Below, piece by piece: positions 1 through 11,284 of a DNA stretch of 64,000 bases. The stretch covers positions 8,913,501-8,977,500 of the forward strand of contig OX438754.1 of assembly GCA_949316235.1 (NCBI GenBank), given 5' to 3'. The notes beneath the pieces were generated by a model that was not told the origin of the DNA, searched no databases, and was given only the letters and a program-made list of their open reading frames with translations. Numbering within the stretch: the first letter of the stretch is position 1; the number at the start of each line of letters is the position of its first letter. A program made the position numbers and the translations under genes. This DNA is from Oegoconia quadripuncta. Taxonomy: Eukaryota; Arthropoda; Insecta; Lepidoptera; Autostichidae.

Positions 1-360
1 ATCGCTCTGTCAGTATAATCACGTTACGGTTAGTCTCTTTCCAGTTAATAAACAAGTACACAATAAGACTTAAAATTACCACAATATATAATAATTGTGT
101 CATCAGTAGTAGGTATAGGTAATATTCCGTGTGCAATATCACCAGCCGCATCACCGCGCAATCCAGCTCAGGGCAACCGATTTGAGTATTCTTGACGGAT
201 AAGACAATTCGATATTGTTTAATAACATTAAATAATCAAATACAATACTTAAGGGATAATAGTAAAAAGTTAGTTAATAGTTTAATAATGTAGACAAATT
301 CTAAAGCAGACAACAAATCCTTATCAATTATTAATATTGAGTTTAATAAAATGTTTTATT
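1..360. other. Intergenic, nothing recognised
   Basis: AT-rich sequence without a convincing open frame, repeat end or strong motif. It is inferred to be part of the Antp-Ubx intergenic region. Confidence 0.4.
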
Positions 361-520
361 AACTTAAAAACCCAAAAGTCCAAACCGGCTCCAGTTGCTT
401 AAAAACTAGCGCGCTGGTGACATTATGCTGAGCTGTAGCCCTTTTGGCATACCTTTGTTATTTACTTCCATGTTGTTCACATGTGCTGAATAAACATAAT
501 TCATTCATTTATTCAAATAC
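361..520 (+). repeat. Possible retroelement 3' tail
   Basis: A moderately GC-rich stretch ends in GCTGAATAAACATA followed by a short ATTC-type microsatellite near 495-517. A polyadenylation-like signal followed by a simple repeat is typical of insect non-LTR retrotransposon 3' ends. There is no coding remnant, so the call is weak. Confidence 0.3.
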
Positions 521-1196
521 GTAGGTATTAAAGCAATACACAAGTATTTCCCAAACAAAGAAGTTTTATCAATGAAATAGATTAAGGTAGCAGTATGAAG
601 AAGGTATCAATTGTTCTTACGACTTTTTAACAGGAATAGATAGCCAATAGGAGACTTGAAATTAATAAAAAATCATATAGAACCCTCTATTTTCATAGTA
701 GACTATTTCTATTCCTAAATTAAAGCAAATGGAAACCGTAGGTACAAAATTACAGCACGACCTTCGAAGTGTATCAGCCGTTCATAGAACTCGTATAACG
801 TAAACCACTTTATTGGAGTTGTAAGACGACGTACTAATTCTCTTTCCATAATAAAAATATTACCCAAATTACACAGTGATTCAAAAGTCAAGACTAATGA
901 GAAAAATAGCCGAACGATTTGCCTAGTCGTAAAAAATTGGACGTCCACAGTAAGCCGGCAAGACGCATAGCCCTGAACGTGTCTGCCGAGGTAATTAGTG
1001 AAGATACTAATTTACATTTGTATTCAAAATTCGAGCGGCTCTCTCTCGCCATTCCCCGTCGTCTGTTTATTCTCATCTCTCTTTATTTTTCGTTTTAAAA
1101 ACCTACCGCATTGCTGTGTTTCGCGTAAAAAATTACGCGGTCCCCTAACAAATGTTTCATGGACATTGTCTACCAACAATTGTTCAGTAAACAACT
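521..1196. other. Intergenic, nothing recognised
   Basis: Only short overlapping open frames occur on both strands, with no family resemblance. A C+T-rich stretch near 1035-1085 is the only compositional feature. Confidence 0.35.
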
Positions 1197-2205
1197 TAAA
1201 AATCAAAATCAAAATCAAAATCAAAAAATGCTTTATTTTGTAGGTACACAGGGTACACTTAAAATAGTCAGATTTTACATTTTTAAAGCTACTGCTTGTT
1301 CAAAAGGCAATTTTCCCCTGAGAAGAACAAGCAAGAAACTCGAGAGGTCGCTCTTTTTAAAAAAAGGTTTTTATATTACAAAATTATTATTTTATATTAT
1401 AATATTTCATTATTAATTGTGAAATAGCCTGGTTATGCGAACGGGCTGGTTATGTCCATGATTGTTTATCATCTAAATAATCTGATATTTTATAATATGC
1501 TTTCTTAATAAGTTTCTGTTTTATAGTATCTTTAAATTTATTGAAAGGAAGATTTTGTATATCAACAGGAACTTTATTGAAAAAGCGTATACATAACCCT
1601 TTGAATGAATTACTGACTTTGTGGAGGCGACTTATGTGACCTGCAAGTTTATCTTTATTTCTTGTATTGACATCATGTGTATCACTATTTTTCCTAAATG
1701 ATGCTATATTTTTTTTGACATATATTAGATTTTCAAAAATGTACTGTGACGAAAAGGTTAGAATATTATACTCTTTAAATCTGTCTCTAAGTGACACTGC
1801 AGGTCTCAATTGATAAATTGCGCGAACGGCTCGTTTTTGTAAAACAAAGATTGTATTGATATCCGCGGCATTTCCCCACAGCAAGATACCGTAAGACATC
1901 AGGCTATGGAAATAACTAAAATATACTAATCTAGCAGTATTTACGTCCGATATTTGTCTAATTTTTTTGACTGCATACGCTGCAGAGCTGAGCTTCTTCG
2001 CCAATTTATGGATATGAGGACCCCATTGTAATTTGGCGTCCAAAGTAATGCCCAAAAATACAGTGGACTCAACAAGGTCTAGAGTGACATTTTTTATCAT
2101 TATATTTGTGGGCACCTCCCTGACATTAGGCAGTACAAATTTTACACATTTAGTTTTTTTCTCATTCAGTAACAAAGAGAGCATGAGAAACAAAAACAAT
2201 ACTGA
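1197..2205 (-). mobile_element. 5'-truncated Jockey-like non-LTR retrotransposon
   Basis: On the minus strand the element runs from a truncated reverse-transcriptase frame near 2190, through a roughly 240-bp 3' UTR, to a tail of about four TTTTGA-type units at 1200-1228. The UTR carries a motif pair also present in a second copy at 38106-38485 on the other strand (CTTGTTCAAAAGGC and the complement of GTACACAGGGTACAC). A truncated 5' end plus a simple-repeat 3' tail is the normal product of target-primed reverse transcription. Confidence 0.85.
1450..2199 (-). pseudogene. Jockey-like reverse transcriptase, C-terminal fragment
   Basis: An uninterrupted frame of 249 codons corresponds to the C-terminal part of a Jockey-clade reverse transcriptase. 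From about residue 12 the sequence LNEKKTKCVKF is followed by FLGITLD near residue 48, the segment after the palm domain, then by the SYGILLWGN and LQKRAVRAIY motifs common to Jockey and CR1 proteins near residues 100-130, and ends DDKQSWT. The catalytic palm, the endonuclease and ORF1 are absent. The fragment is therefore a dead, 5'-truncated copy although its frame is still open, which suggests fairly recent insertion. The annotated start is just the first Met in the truncated frame and has no meaning as a start codon. The same C-terminus recurs at 38106-38262 on the plus strand. Confidence 0.88.
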
Positions 2206-2499
2206 AAGTGCTTTGAATTAATATTTTTTTACAGAATTAATATCACGATTTTACTAGAGGAATGATCGCACAATATTGGATTTATTGGATCGTCTTTTGG
2301 GTTCTGTAAAAAACATAACTTTATGTACACAAGTTATACCATGTCCATATGTATGTCACAGATGCTTCCATCGCAATTTATTAGAGCAATAGAGCTGAAA
2401 TTTAATATGGATATGTTCGTGTACAGAATGCAAAAGTTATGAAACAAAATCATGAAAACAAAAATTTTTATAGTACGTATCTTGTATTTGTATAACAAT

Positions 2500-2605
2500 A
2501 GAAGGTGAAGGTCATGAGAAGTGTCTGAATACAGCCCGCTTCGAACTGGTCGCTCTGGAAAAGTATGTGAAAAGTTCAGTAGTAGACGTCCTATGGCTTA
2601 TATGA
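2500..2605 (+). repeat. RTE-like LINE 3' end relic
   Basis: Degraded sequence resembling the end of RTE-type retrotransposons. A CCGCTTCGAACTGGTCGCTCTGG stretch (compare the relics at 5.7 and 57.4 kb) is followed by a GTAGACGTCC-type motif and a terminal ATGATGAT tail. Confidence 0.5.
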
Positions 2606-3172
2606 TGATAATATATTAAATCTAAATCCGTAGAGAGTTTTGTTATGATGAAGTTTTTTGGGATAATCTCACCTGAAAGGACGACATGTAACCGAAGATG
2701 GAGTCAGCCAGAGTAAATACCTATTGACCCTAGACTTGAAAATTCCAGGACTGTAAGATTCCCGTAAGTCCATACAATATCATTATAAATTAAACGGAAC
2801 CGAATATTCAGTAACTATGTCAACAGCTAACTGGCGAAAAACTTCACACGTCTATGGTCTGAAGATGGAAAAAGTTTGCATTTATTCAATATTGCAAACT
2901 GCATACAGTCTACTACTTGTATTTCTAGATCTACGTACCTATATAAGATCCTCACATTACTTATTATTTGCCTATACTTTTCACTTTCGGATTTCGGTAT
3001 TTTTTTAATTATTAAAATGAAATGCGATACTTGTGGTACAAATGGTACCACAGCTTTTAAGTAGGCAGTACCTAGGTCTGCTTTCTATCTGCTAGATTAA
3101 ATTTTTTCTAATTCCATGGTCTATGATTATTCATCGCTAAATGGCAGTAAGCAAATATTTTAGGTCTGTTAT
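2606..3172. other. Intergenic, nothing recognised
   Basis: Three short overlapping frames between 2817 and 3064 lie on opposite strands, and none resembles a known protein. No repeat ends are visible. Confidence 0.35.
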
Positions 3173-3322
3173 AAAAAGAGAGGAAGGGGAAGACTTAGGG
3201 GCAATTACTTTGACCAAGTGAAAGAAAATGTGAATGTCGTGTCGTACCAAGAGGTTAAATCGAGGGCGGAGAGTAGAGAGACGTGGTCTTTATTTACTCC
3301 AATGACTAGAGCAATGAAGTAG
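3173..3322 (+). pseudogene. LINE reverse transcriptase C-terminus, short relic
   Basis: A 49-codon frame ending in TAG reads KKRGRGRLRGNYFDQV, then VVSYQEVKSRAESRETW, and ends ARAMK-like before the stop. A basic RGRGRL block, a YFDQ motif and a final Trp-containing segment are typical of the extreme C-terminus of insect endonuclease/reverse-transcriptase polyproteins. Nothing upstream continues it, so it is a fragment. Confidence 0.65.
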
Positions 3323-3544
3323 AAGATAAAGTCCATTACAATATTTATCCGTGATTCACAAGTAACGCACTAAAACGATGGAATTTAGTGCTGTTTCTGA
3401 GTATCCAACAATTAATTCTAGCATCGAGCAGAAAAGATGAGAAGAACAGAAAAGAGGTGGGTCACAGTTATTGCTAAAAATACTTAGAACATTCGGCGTT
3501 CGTCTATGACCAACTTTGTTTAAATATTGTTAAATAATAAATCA

Positions 3545-4045
3545 TCATCATATCAGTCGAAAGACGTCCACTGCTGAACAAAGGCCTCCCCCAAAAATTT
3601 CCACAACGTTCGGACTTGCGCTGCCCGCATCCAGCGACATCACGCGATCTTTACCAAATCGTCAGTCCACCTCGTAGGGGGCCTGCCCACTTTGCGTCTT
3701 GCGGTGCGTGGTGGCCACTTGAGACCCATTCCGCCCCAACGACCGTCGGTCCTACGAGCAATGTACCTCAGGGTATATCGGTTACCTTGCTTCCCCTGAT
3801 GTCGAGACTCCGAGTTTAGCTCTCTCCATTGCTCTTTGGGTGACCTTGATCCTTCTAATGAGGCATGCACTGTGCTCACGCATGCTCACGCATTGTGAGC
3901 GATCACGTTTCAGTTCCACATTGATTCCACACTTTCGTCTTGAGACACGCGTTATATGGGACGAGAAGATGTTATACGTGCCTTCCCAAATGCTGCCCAG
4001 TAGAGTTGGACTCGACGAATGCGAAGATGGAATTACCTAACTGGA
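3545..4045 (-). pseudogene. RTE-type reverse transcriptase C-terminus, decayed
   Basis: Read on the minus strand, a KTKVWNQ-like segment near 3930 (the RTE region before the usual YGCETW motif) is followed by ARRTDGRWG, then RKVGRPPTRWTDDLVKIA near 3650-3700. A TGA stop interrupts the frame where the family normally has a Gly. The 3' end carries the usual noncoding terminus with a GACGTCC core and an ATGATGATG tail at 3543-3552. The family is very common in Lepidoptera. Stops and frameshifts make it non-functional. Confidence 0.85.
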
Positions 4046-5105
4046 TGCAGTTTGTCCCAGGTATAAGTAGGTATAAATAAACTATTGCTGCAATATATCA
4101 CTTTATGGAAATAAATTTACAATACATGAACAGAAAAGAGCTTGTTATGCCATGTACGTAGATATGTCTGTCTGTCCATGTGTAAAAAAGTGCCGTGGTT
4201 CGGTTACTATCCTAATGTTTATGCGAAGGTGCATATCAGGTGTCTTTGTCGGTTGTTTTAACATTCCCTTTGTGTGAGTAAGTAGCGTCATTATTACTGA
4301 GAGCAATGCACCAATACTTTAGTTTGGCTTAACAATGGATTTTAATCATAAACTAACGTAGTCCGAACATAATAATATTAGGCGAGCAGCCGGTAATGAA
4401 AACATGTTGTTTTTAAAGCAGCTTATTAAACAGGACATGAATAACGATCGTACGCATTACACACACAATAATAAATGTTCGAAAATAATACGAAACGAAC
4501 CATTAACGAAAGCACGTAAAATCCATTTGTGCGTTTTCATTTCAATTTTATTTAATTAAGGCTTATGCGGTGAGTATGCGTAATACCGTGTTTGGGTGTT
4601 GTTTATTGAGTATAGTGTGATTCCGCTTTAATTAAATATCCATTGAAATTAGATGATTATGTGTCATTAGTTTAGGTCACCTGTAACCTAGAAACTAGAT
4701 CTAAAATATTCATAATAACTTCCTAATACTTATTGGTGCTTTAAAATAGTTTCATATATTTTAGGGTGTGCCGTAAACAACAATTACTAGGGCACCAACT
4801 TTGAAATTAGCAAAATAAAATCAGGTTTTCTATACTTACACTTTGTTTGACTAAATTTGAACTACTATGTAACCTGATTTTTTTTTCCTATTTTATGGGT
4901 GTGCATTGTAATGGTCTACGTCACCCTTCAAAATAAACGACACTAATGTTAAAGCATTTTCTGCATACACATAAACACCAAAGTAACCATAATATAATAT
5001 TTTGATGAATTGATCCTTATACATAACAATTGCAATGACTTCTAAAAAGGCGTCAAACTTTTGCAAGCTACTACGATTGCCAGCATGTCTGTCTCTATAC
5101 AATAG
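4046..5105. other. Intergenic, no repeats recognised
   Basis: About 1 kb of AT-rich DNA without recognisable mobile-element ends. The block at 4435-4620 has many CGTA- and TAAT-type words and could be regulatory, but no specific site is convincing. Confidence 0.35.
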
Positions 5106-5117
5106 AGTGACGTCACT
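5106..5117. promoter_or_regulatory. CREB/ATF-type palindrome
   Basis: The perfect 12-bp palindrome AGTGACGTCACT contains the full cAMP-response element TGACGTCA. It lies in apparently unique sequence. Binding is inferred from the motif alone. Confidence 0.4.
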
Positions 5118-5469
5118 TTAGGCGCCGGAATCGAACCTGTTCGATTAATAGTCACGATAGATCCCGATGTGAACGTGAGCGATTGGTAATCAATAACAAT
5201 CGGGATGCTAAATCTATGAGCGTGCTGCCTACCGCAGACTGTTCGCTATAAAAATAACAAGTATCTAGATAGATAGGTATCTACCTAATATCCGGAAGAC
5301 AGTGCAATACTCGCGATGTTCGAAAAACATTGTTATTTTTCTAGGGACGGCTTTCAAAATATAAACCAACCTCTTATTATACTATCTACCTACTTTGGAA
5401 TTTTCAACTTTGCATCAATATGACATTGTGATTTATTTATTATCAATATCAGCCAAATGACGTCCACGT

Positions 5470-5634
5470 TTTTATTTATATGAATACTTATATAAACGAA
5501 AACTATCCATAATTCGGGTACACATGTCCGTATTCATCCCACAAACTTAATATATGCCCCTAGCGGGATTCGAGTCCGCGACCATTTGGTATAGCAGTTT
5601 GAGCTTCTAACCACTACACTAAACAGATCGTCTG
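5470..5634 (-). repeat. SINE-A copy, 3' truncated
   Basis: tRNA-related SINE on the minus strand. The head at about 5633-5550 has an A-box-like GTGTAGTGGTTAGAAGC and a B-box-like GGACTCGAATCCCGC, followed by the family junction GCTAGGGGCATAT and part of the body with the ACACATGTCCGTATTCATC motif. The distal body seen in other copies is missing. Confidence 0.75.
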
Positions 5635-5659
5635 TAATGGATGACATTTGGAGCATTAA

Positions 5660-5845
5660 TGTTCTAGTGGACCACGCACGGCAAGCACAGTGAGTCCACC
5701 TATAAGGTGGACAGATAGGTAACCTAATGAAGATGGGAAGTTGCTGGATGAAGGCCGCTTCCAACCGGTCGCTCTGGGAGTCTATGGGAGAGATCTATTC
5801 CTATTTATCAGTGGACTGTGGCCGGAACGATGATGATGATTTTCT
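5660..5845 (+). repeat. RTE-like LINE 3' end relic
   Basis: The sequence includes GGCCGCTTCCAACCGGTCGC, a TCTATGGGAGAG stretch and a GTGGACTGTGGCCGG segment before an ATGATGATG tail, matching the terminus of the relic at 57190-57440. The reading frame is broken by several stops. Confidence 0.6.
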
Positions 5846-6364
5846 AGATTAATGAATCGTTCTCAAACTTTAAGAAATATGAATATTATGTACGATCGCT
5901 TAAAATTTTTAATCCGATGATCAACTTTCAAAATATCTTGGATTACACTGTATTTATTTACTGATAGATCCGTTTAAAAACACGCATGACGCATTATGAA
6001 ATTGGTATTCACATAAACGCCTTGTGAGAAAAACACAATTGTTATTCCGTCGCTTTTCGTTCGACAGCGATGATTGACAGAACATTAGGTAGGCTTGGAT
6101 GCTCGTACGATACCTCATGCAGATCACCTTGCATGTCATGTTGGTTTCTGCGTTTGTGGAATAATGATCAGCATTTTGGCAAATTTGTTTTAATTAATTC
6201 CTGTAGCTACGAGGTTTTATGAAAAATACGGTTCTCAATTCAAAACAATAATCGGTCACTTTTAAATAGTACCTGATACCAAAAGATATGTAAGTAGGTA
6301 TTTATGATTACAAACAAATTTCCCAGAGAATCAACTTTATTATAATTATTTATTTTTATCAAAG
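5846..6364. other. Intergenic, nothing recognised
   Basis: AT-rich sequence without coding resemblance or repeat boundaries. Confidence 0.3.
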
Positions 6365-6440
6365 TACAGGTTAGCACTTGTTGTCAGGCACACCTGATGT
6401 TAAGTGGAGATAAGGCCCAAGATGGAAGCTTGCTCTCAAA
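6365..6440 (-). repeat. SINE-B fragment
   Basis: About 75 bp matching the 3' part of SINE-B: a CACACCTGATGTTAAGTGGAG core followed by a GATAAGGCC..AAGATGG stretch. No tRNA-like head remains. Confidence 0.6.
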
Positions 6441-7074
6441 AGATGAATTTAAATAAGTAGTTTCTTTGGGAAAGCTATTAGTAATCATGAGTACATGTAT
6501 ATCTTTTGCTATCAAAAACTAATTAAATGTTACTACGAGATACTTTGACCGATTAACTAGATTTTTTTATTGGAAAGAGAATCTTCTCGTGATGGTACTT
6601 TTTATGTATCTATCTCTTGCGGAAATAGATCTGAAGATGGGGTACCAATGGAAGCCATCAACGGTAACGGTAGATTATACCGATTGAATATCAGATAACT
6701 TCAAATAATGTGACAGAGCTGATGATGTTACTCATATGGCTAGTTCTTGATTGCACTAGATACCACTTTCTTCTCAGTTTTTATTTGAATAATATGAGTC
6801 ACATTTGTCATATCCTATTTAACGTTATAACAATTAAATACCTACTTCGCTTTTTGTATTTATGCTAACAAAATATAAAGAAACTGAATAGGTCTATTTT
6901 TATTTCTACTCTGCATTAAAATTCAATTATATTCTCTCCAGATACATAAGATTATAAAATAATCTATTTTATTTTTTTAAAGGAACACTTAATACTTCTG
7001 GTGGCATAATTTGGTATAAGGCAAGTGTTACATTGTACCTACTATTACAGGCGTTATTAGCATAGCTACTCTAT
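6441..7074. other. Intergenic, nothing recognised
   Basis: AT-rich stretch with no open frame of note and no repeat end recognised. Confidence 0.3.
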
Positions 7075-7300
7075 AAACATCATCATCATCCAGCTACAGG
7101 GCGTTCACTGATAAACATAGATTTTCAGCGACCTCCCATGACTTTCAAGTCAACCGTCCACATTGAGTTGTGGGATATCTGACGCTTGCCGATACGGAGT
7201 CTCCACTCAAATCTTTTAGGCGCCGACGACCATCTGTCCTACGTGCTATGTGGCATCCACTGCCACTAACTTATAATCCGCTGGGCTATGTCGTGACTTT
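7075..7300 (-). repeat. Decayed RTE-like LINE 3' region
   Basis: It starts with a CATCATCATCATCC tail complement and contains a GGCGCCGACGACC..CTGTCCTACGTGC segment. This corresponds in position to the GACCGTCGGTCCTACGAGC segment of the better preserved copy at 3545-4045. The coding frame is lost. Confidence 0.45.
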
Positions 7301-7469
7301 CATTCTTCTATGCTTTATAAAACATCATCATCAACAGCTTTGTATGGCACAGTTATCCCTTACTAGGAAAGAGTGTGGGTTATAATTTATAATATATGCA
7401 TGCAAACCCAGTGAGAATTGGTGGATTTGAACATAACATACTGCACTTTACCTTACTTGCGGAATCTAA

Positions 7470-7680
7470 CTAATATTATAAATGCTAAAGTTTGAATGTT
7501 TGTTGCTCTATCACGGCAAAACAGATGAGCGGATTTGGATGACATTTGGTATATAGGTAGAATATACCCTGGATTAAGACTTTGGATGTTTTTATCCCGA
7601 TAACGTGAATAGTTCCCGCGGGATAATCAAATTTCCGATACAGTTATTCCACGCAGGTGAAGCCGCGGGCGGAAAGCTAG
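7470..7680 (+). mobile_element. Non-autonomous Helitron-like element
   Basis: About 210 bp beginning CTAATATTATAAATGC and ending CCGCGGGCGGAAAGCTAG, followed by T. The body has ACAGATGAGCGGATTTGGATG and CCCGCGGGAT motifs. A CTAG terminus behind a GC-rich hairpin, inserted before T, fits Helitron 3' ends and the abundant short lepidopteran Helitron families. The superfamily call is inferred from the ends only. Confidence 0.6.
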
Positions 7681-8400
7681 TCCCATTTTTGCTAAAGAAA
7701 CATTGCTTGGGATCTATACCTACACATAAAAGGTTGCAAGTGTATAAAACACTGTTGTTTCACTTTTTTACCTGTAAAGCTTTTTTTGCGATAAATCATA
7801 CCATTGTCAATGTTTAAAAGGTCTATGGAATATGAAGAATAAGTATCTTTGCGTCACCTCAGGTTAGCGGGTGGTAAGGACTTGTTACAATATCTGTGAA
7901 TAATCAGGTCTCACAGGTTTGCAAAATTTAATTTGCTGTTTGAGTCACTCTATTAAATTTTGTACAGACATCTGTATGAATAGCAGTAAAGTTTATATTT
8001 GTATAAACATTGTGGTTATTTTCTGAATGCTTCTTTTGGGAAGGCTCTATAGTAAACTGAACAGCAATTTATCACCTTCGCAAAGTAATTGCGTAAATCA
8101 TATATTTATGACAGTCAGGCACAGACAGTTTTGTCTAGTAATCCTCATGGATAAGAGGTTTTATTTGTTCTTACCGGCAACGTAAACAAGTGATTTGTAT
8201 TTTTATTGGGTATTGGGATCAAATTGTATTTGTTGTTCTACTTGTAGTATTATTTTGGCAACATTCTAGCAATTTTTCAAGACTCATTTTGTTTAATCAC
8301 CTCTCTATCACATCATTGTAAATGTTATCTCCAAATATTAGATGCAAGTGATAAAGTTAAAAAGTTTACAAAAAGAAATGATTTCATAATAATGAAATCA
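7681..8400. other. Intergenic, nothing recognised
   Basis: AT-rich DNA. A 70-codon plus-strand frame starting at 7605 is the Helitron-like element read through and has no protein resemblance. Confidence 0.3.
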
Positions 8401-8408
8401 TCATCATC

Positions 8409-8630
8409 TTATTTAAGAGCCATGCTCTTGTCGGTGGAGATTTTTCCATATCTCTCTGCCCTCCGCCTTCCTCTTGACCTCCTGATACGACGTTTAACTT
8501 CTTTTATCTGCTGCATGTAGCTTATTCTCGGTCTTCCTCTTTTTCTTTTCCCTTCTATTCTTCCTTCCATTATGGTTTTGATGAAATCATCGTGTCATAG
8601 GTGTCCCAGCATTTTCCCATTCCATTTAAT
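8409..8630 (-). pseudogene. LINE reverse transcriptase C-terminus relic
   Basis: The minus-strand frame reads KMLGHL, a TGA stop, HDDFIKTIMEGRIEGKRKRG, then RPRISYMQQIKE, a strongly basic RRIRRSRGRRRAERYGK block, and ends STDKSMALK followed by TAA at 8409-8411. HDDFI..IMEG followed by KRKRGRPR is the C-terminal signature of an insect R1/RTE-like polyprotein. The single in-frame stop sits where an Arg codon is expected (CGA to TGA). All upstream domains are absent. Confidence 0.72.
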
Positions 8631-8924
8631 TGTATGGGAAATTCAGAAATATTTTAATGTCTTTCCACAAGTTATACAAATTTATTGCCTACTTGATACC
8701 AACTAAGTATAAGGTGGACCTTTGAAGATCCGACAGGATTTTTGGTAATATTATTCTTATTGGGGTTTTTTTTATATGGCCCTCATTTTCATTCTCCAAA
8801 ATAATGACTAAAGTGAAGTGACTAAGTATGTAGTTTGAGACAAGCGTCCAAAGTGATCTAACTATAATCTAAATAATATATTAACAAATAAACCTATAAA
8901 ACCTTATTGAAGTTAAAGTCTTAA

Positions 8925-9035
8925 TTAGCGGACACTGCGGGGCACCGAGCACGCGCCGCGCCGCTGAGTTTATCTTATCTGTGGCCTGCGCACGATTCGC
9001 GGCGCATGTCGCTCCAACTGCGCGGGAGTTGATAT
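8925..9035. promoter_or_regulatory. CpG-rich patch with tandem GATA sites
   Basis: A local GC- and CpG-rich island (GAGCACGCGCCGCGCCGCTG and CGCGGCGCATG segments) stands out against AT-rich flanks. Between the two segments, TTTATCTTATCTGTGG provides two adjoining GATA sites. No repeat identity was recognised. Promoter or enhancer function is inferred from composition. Confidence 0.35.
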
Positions 9036-9989
9036 TGTAGGCAGGATTTATGTACGCGGTACATGTTTGTGAATATTATAATTCCTAGGAATTAGTATGT
9101 ATGCACGCTACATACTATGAGTTAAGAGGATTTTTAGTTAGATACGGAAAAATATAGATTGGTATAGTAGTAGGAATAGGAGTAAATACATTTCCTCACA
9201 CAATCACCAACATTTAGTTTAAGATAAAATGTTACTACTTTATAAATTTTACTTACGTCACAAGTATATAAATAACTTACTATATAAAATGAGGTTAATT
9301 GGTGATCTAAATTTTATTCGTTGCATTACTGTACACTGACTAATATTTTTGAATTTCTATATTCGTTCATTTGTAGTTAAGGATCACTGCAGGTATCCTC
9401 CATTAGACATAGACCTTCCGCAATGTACGTCACCACAACCTGCCTCATGCTTGCCTAATTCAACTACTTCAATAGTTTAATCGATACTACGACGTACTTG
9501 CCATGCACTTCAGCATACTGATTCTTCCATCTTAATTTTTTTTTAAATTGTCTCATTATATTAGTTCTGTAACAACAATGTTAAGCCTATGTCAAAAATA
9601 CCATAATTGCCTCTTTCAAGTACACTACCGACAAGGTCTAATATACCTAGTTCCCTTCAGCCCTGTATCGGGATCGCATCGCCTGGGTGGTTGGTTCGAC
9701 TTCTCGCTAATTAAGATAACTCAATATGTCCCGTGGCAACGAAATATGGGTGCGCACACGCAAGATCGATAGCGCTGTATGCGCTGAGATTTTGCGCTGT
9801 AGCAAATTGTTGTATGACAAATGGTACAATAAAGTTAGGTTTGGGATATACTTATAACTGTTAGGTTTACACACTCTTTATAATGTAAGTCAACGTAAAA
9901 TTTTACGAGGAATTTTTTCATTCTTTTTTCATAAGTATTGACAGCGGAACATTTTTGACAGTTGAAATCATTAACCCAGTTATATTCCT
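9036..9989. other. Intergenic, nothing recognised
   Basis: Mostly AT-rich. The 9655-9800 part is richer in GC, with CGCACACGCAAGATCGATAGCG and a TAATTAAGATAA word, but its identity is unknown. Confidence 0.3.
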
Positions 9990-10115
9990 TCTATCATGAA
10001 GCTAGAGGTTGGATGGAAGAGATCGTTATTAGTGATAATTGTACCCTTTTCAGTATTGTGCTTTGTAAAATGAATGTTCTCCTTTTGTACAATAAAGTGT
10101 ATTTGTAATGTATTG
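9990..10115 (+). repeat. Non-LTR retrotransposon 3' UTR end
   Basis: A TGGAAGAGATCG motif followed by a TTAGTGATAA stretch and a terminal TGTACAATAAAGTG polyadenylation-like end. The same order of motifs is seen at 20.4, 37.7, 50.4 and 62.5 kb, so this is one LINE family leaving only its 3' ends. Confidence 0.6.
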
Positions 10116-10404
10116 AAGCTAAAATTATTACTTTTCTTTCATGTCATCTAATATCCGAAAGAAAAAAAGTCTTTTATATCATATAGTTTTGTATCTATTA
10201 TCATATCGTTTTATTTTTAAAGCCACCTAACAATATCTAAACTGGCGCTATACAGTTACCTACTTTTTCTATGCATTCTAAATTATACCTACTTACAATT
10301 ATACCCACAATAAATACTTGTAACATGAAAATACCTAATTAAACTAGTACCAAAATCCGATATCAGGAGCACCGTGGCGTCACGAAACCCAGCTCTACCT
10401 AATA
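10116..10404. other. Intergenic, nothing recognised
   Basis: AT-rich sequence with no motif or repeat end recognised. Confidence 0.3.
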
Positions 10405-10535
10405 AAGTAACCAGTCTCACGTTCCTAATTAGACCGTTAATTATAAGCCTTTCACAGGAGCCTTAATTTGTGCATAAAAGACTATCTCAGTAAGCGCCTT
10501 AATTTTTGACCAGATTCTGTTACCCGGGTAATTTG
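10405..10535. promoter_or_regulatory. Cluster of homeodomain-type TAAT cores
   Basis: Within 130 bp there are CTAATTAGACC, CGTTAATTATAAG, CCTTAATTTG, CCTTAATTTTTG and GGTAATTTGG. Five TAAT-core words in otherwise non-repetitive DNA could mark a Hox-regulated element. AT-rich DNA makes such words common, so confidence is low. Confidence 0.28.
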
Positions 10536-10955
10536 GTTTAGTTTATGAATTTGAAATGACGGGTTGCTGTAACGCGGCGTATTTATGTAATACACATAAA
10601 TAAGTTCATTTATTTAGTTTTTGTAGGTTTACAATCTGCTTTGTTTTTAACTCTTATGATACAGACTGTCTGTAGATATACATTGTATCTATGCAAAAGG
10701 ACTTCAAACCACTTTTTTTAATTTATGAAAGTTGATGCTTGCGATTGTTTTTAGCCATATTAGCCGGAATTGGTTTAGTAATTTCGATGATATTTAATTT
10801 TGAACACAGTTGTTTTGTATACCAGTATGATGTTATGCTCGGGGGTTTTTAAGTTTTCAATTTATACAGTGTTAATTATTTCCTAGTTTTTATTACTAAT
10901 TTTGTGTTATTTATTCCCAGGTACATCTGTAGTATCACACTGTAACTTGTCAAAA

Positions 10956-10975
10956 TATCACACACACACACACAG
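10956..10975. repeat. (CA)n microsatellite
   Basis: Short uninterrupted CA dinucleotide run. Confidence 0.8.
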
Positions 10976-11284
10976 ATGCTGCCTCTCTAACCCTGATCTT
11001 GTGTGACTCAGTAACAATGAAAACGCTGTCAATTTCACTAGTGATGGTGAACCTACCTTTCAAGATCTCTTAATAATAGATATTGAATCTGAAATATCTG
11101 TTTGAATTAAAACAGAACTCGATCTACGACTACCTTTTGCAAATCAGCAAAAAATGATGTTAATTTAGGTGTTCTAGTGATGGTGATTATGGAACTTTAG
11201 AAACGGTGAAATACCCCAAAAAACATTGATTGCACAACTAATTATATCATCCAGATAGACCTATACAAAGAGATAGTGTTAAAA

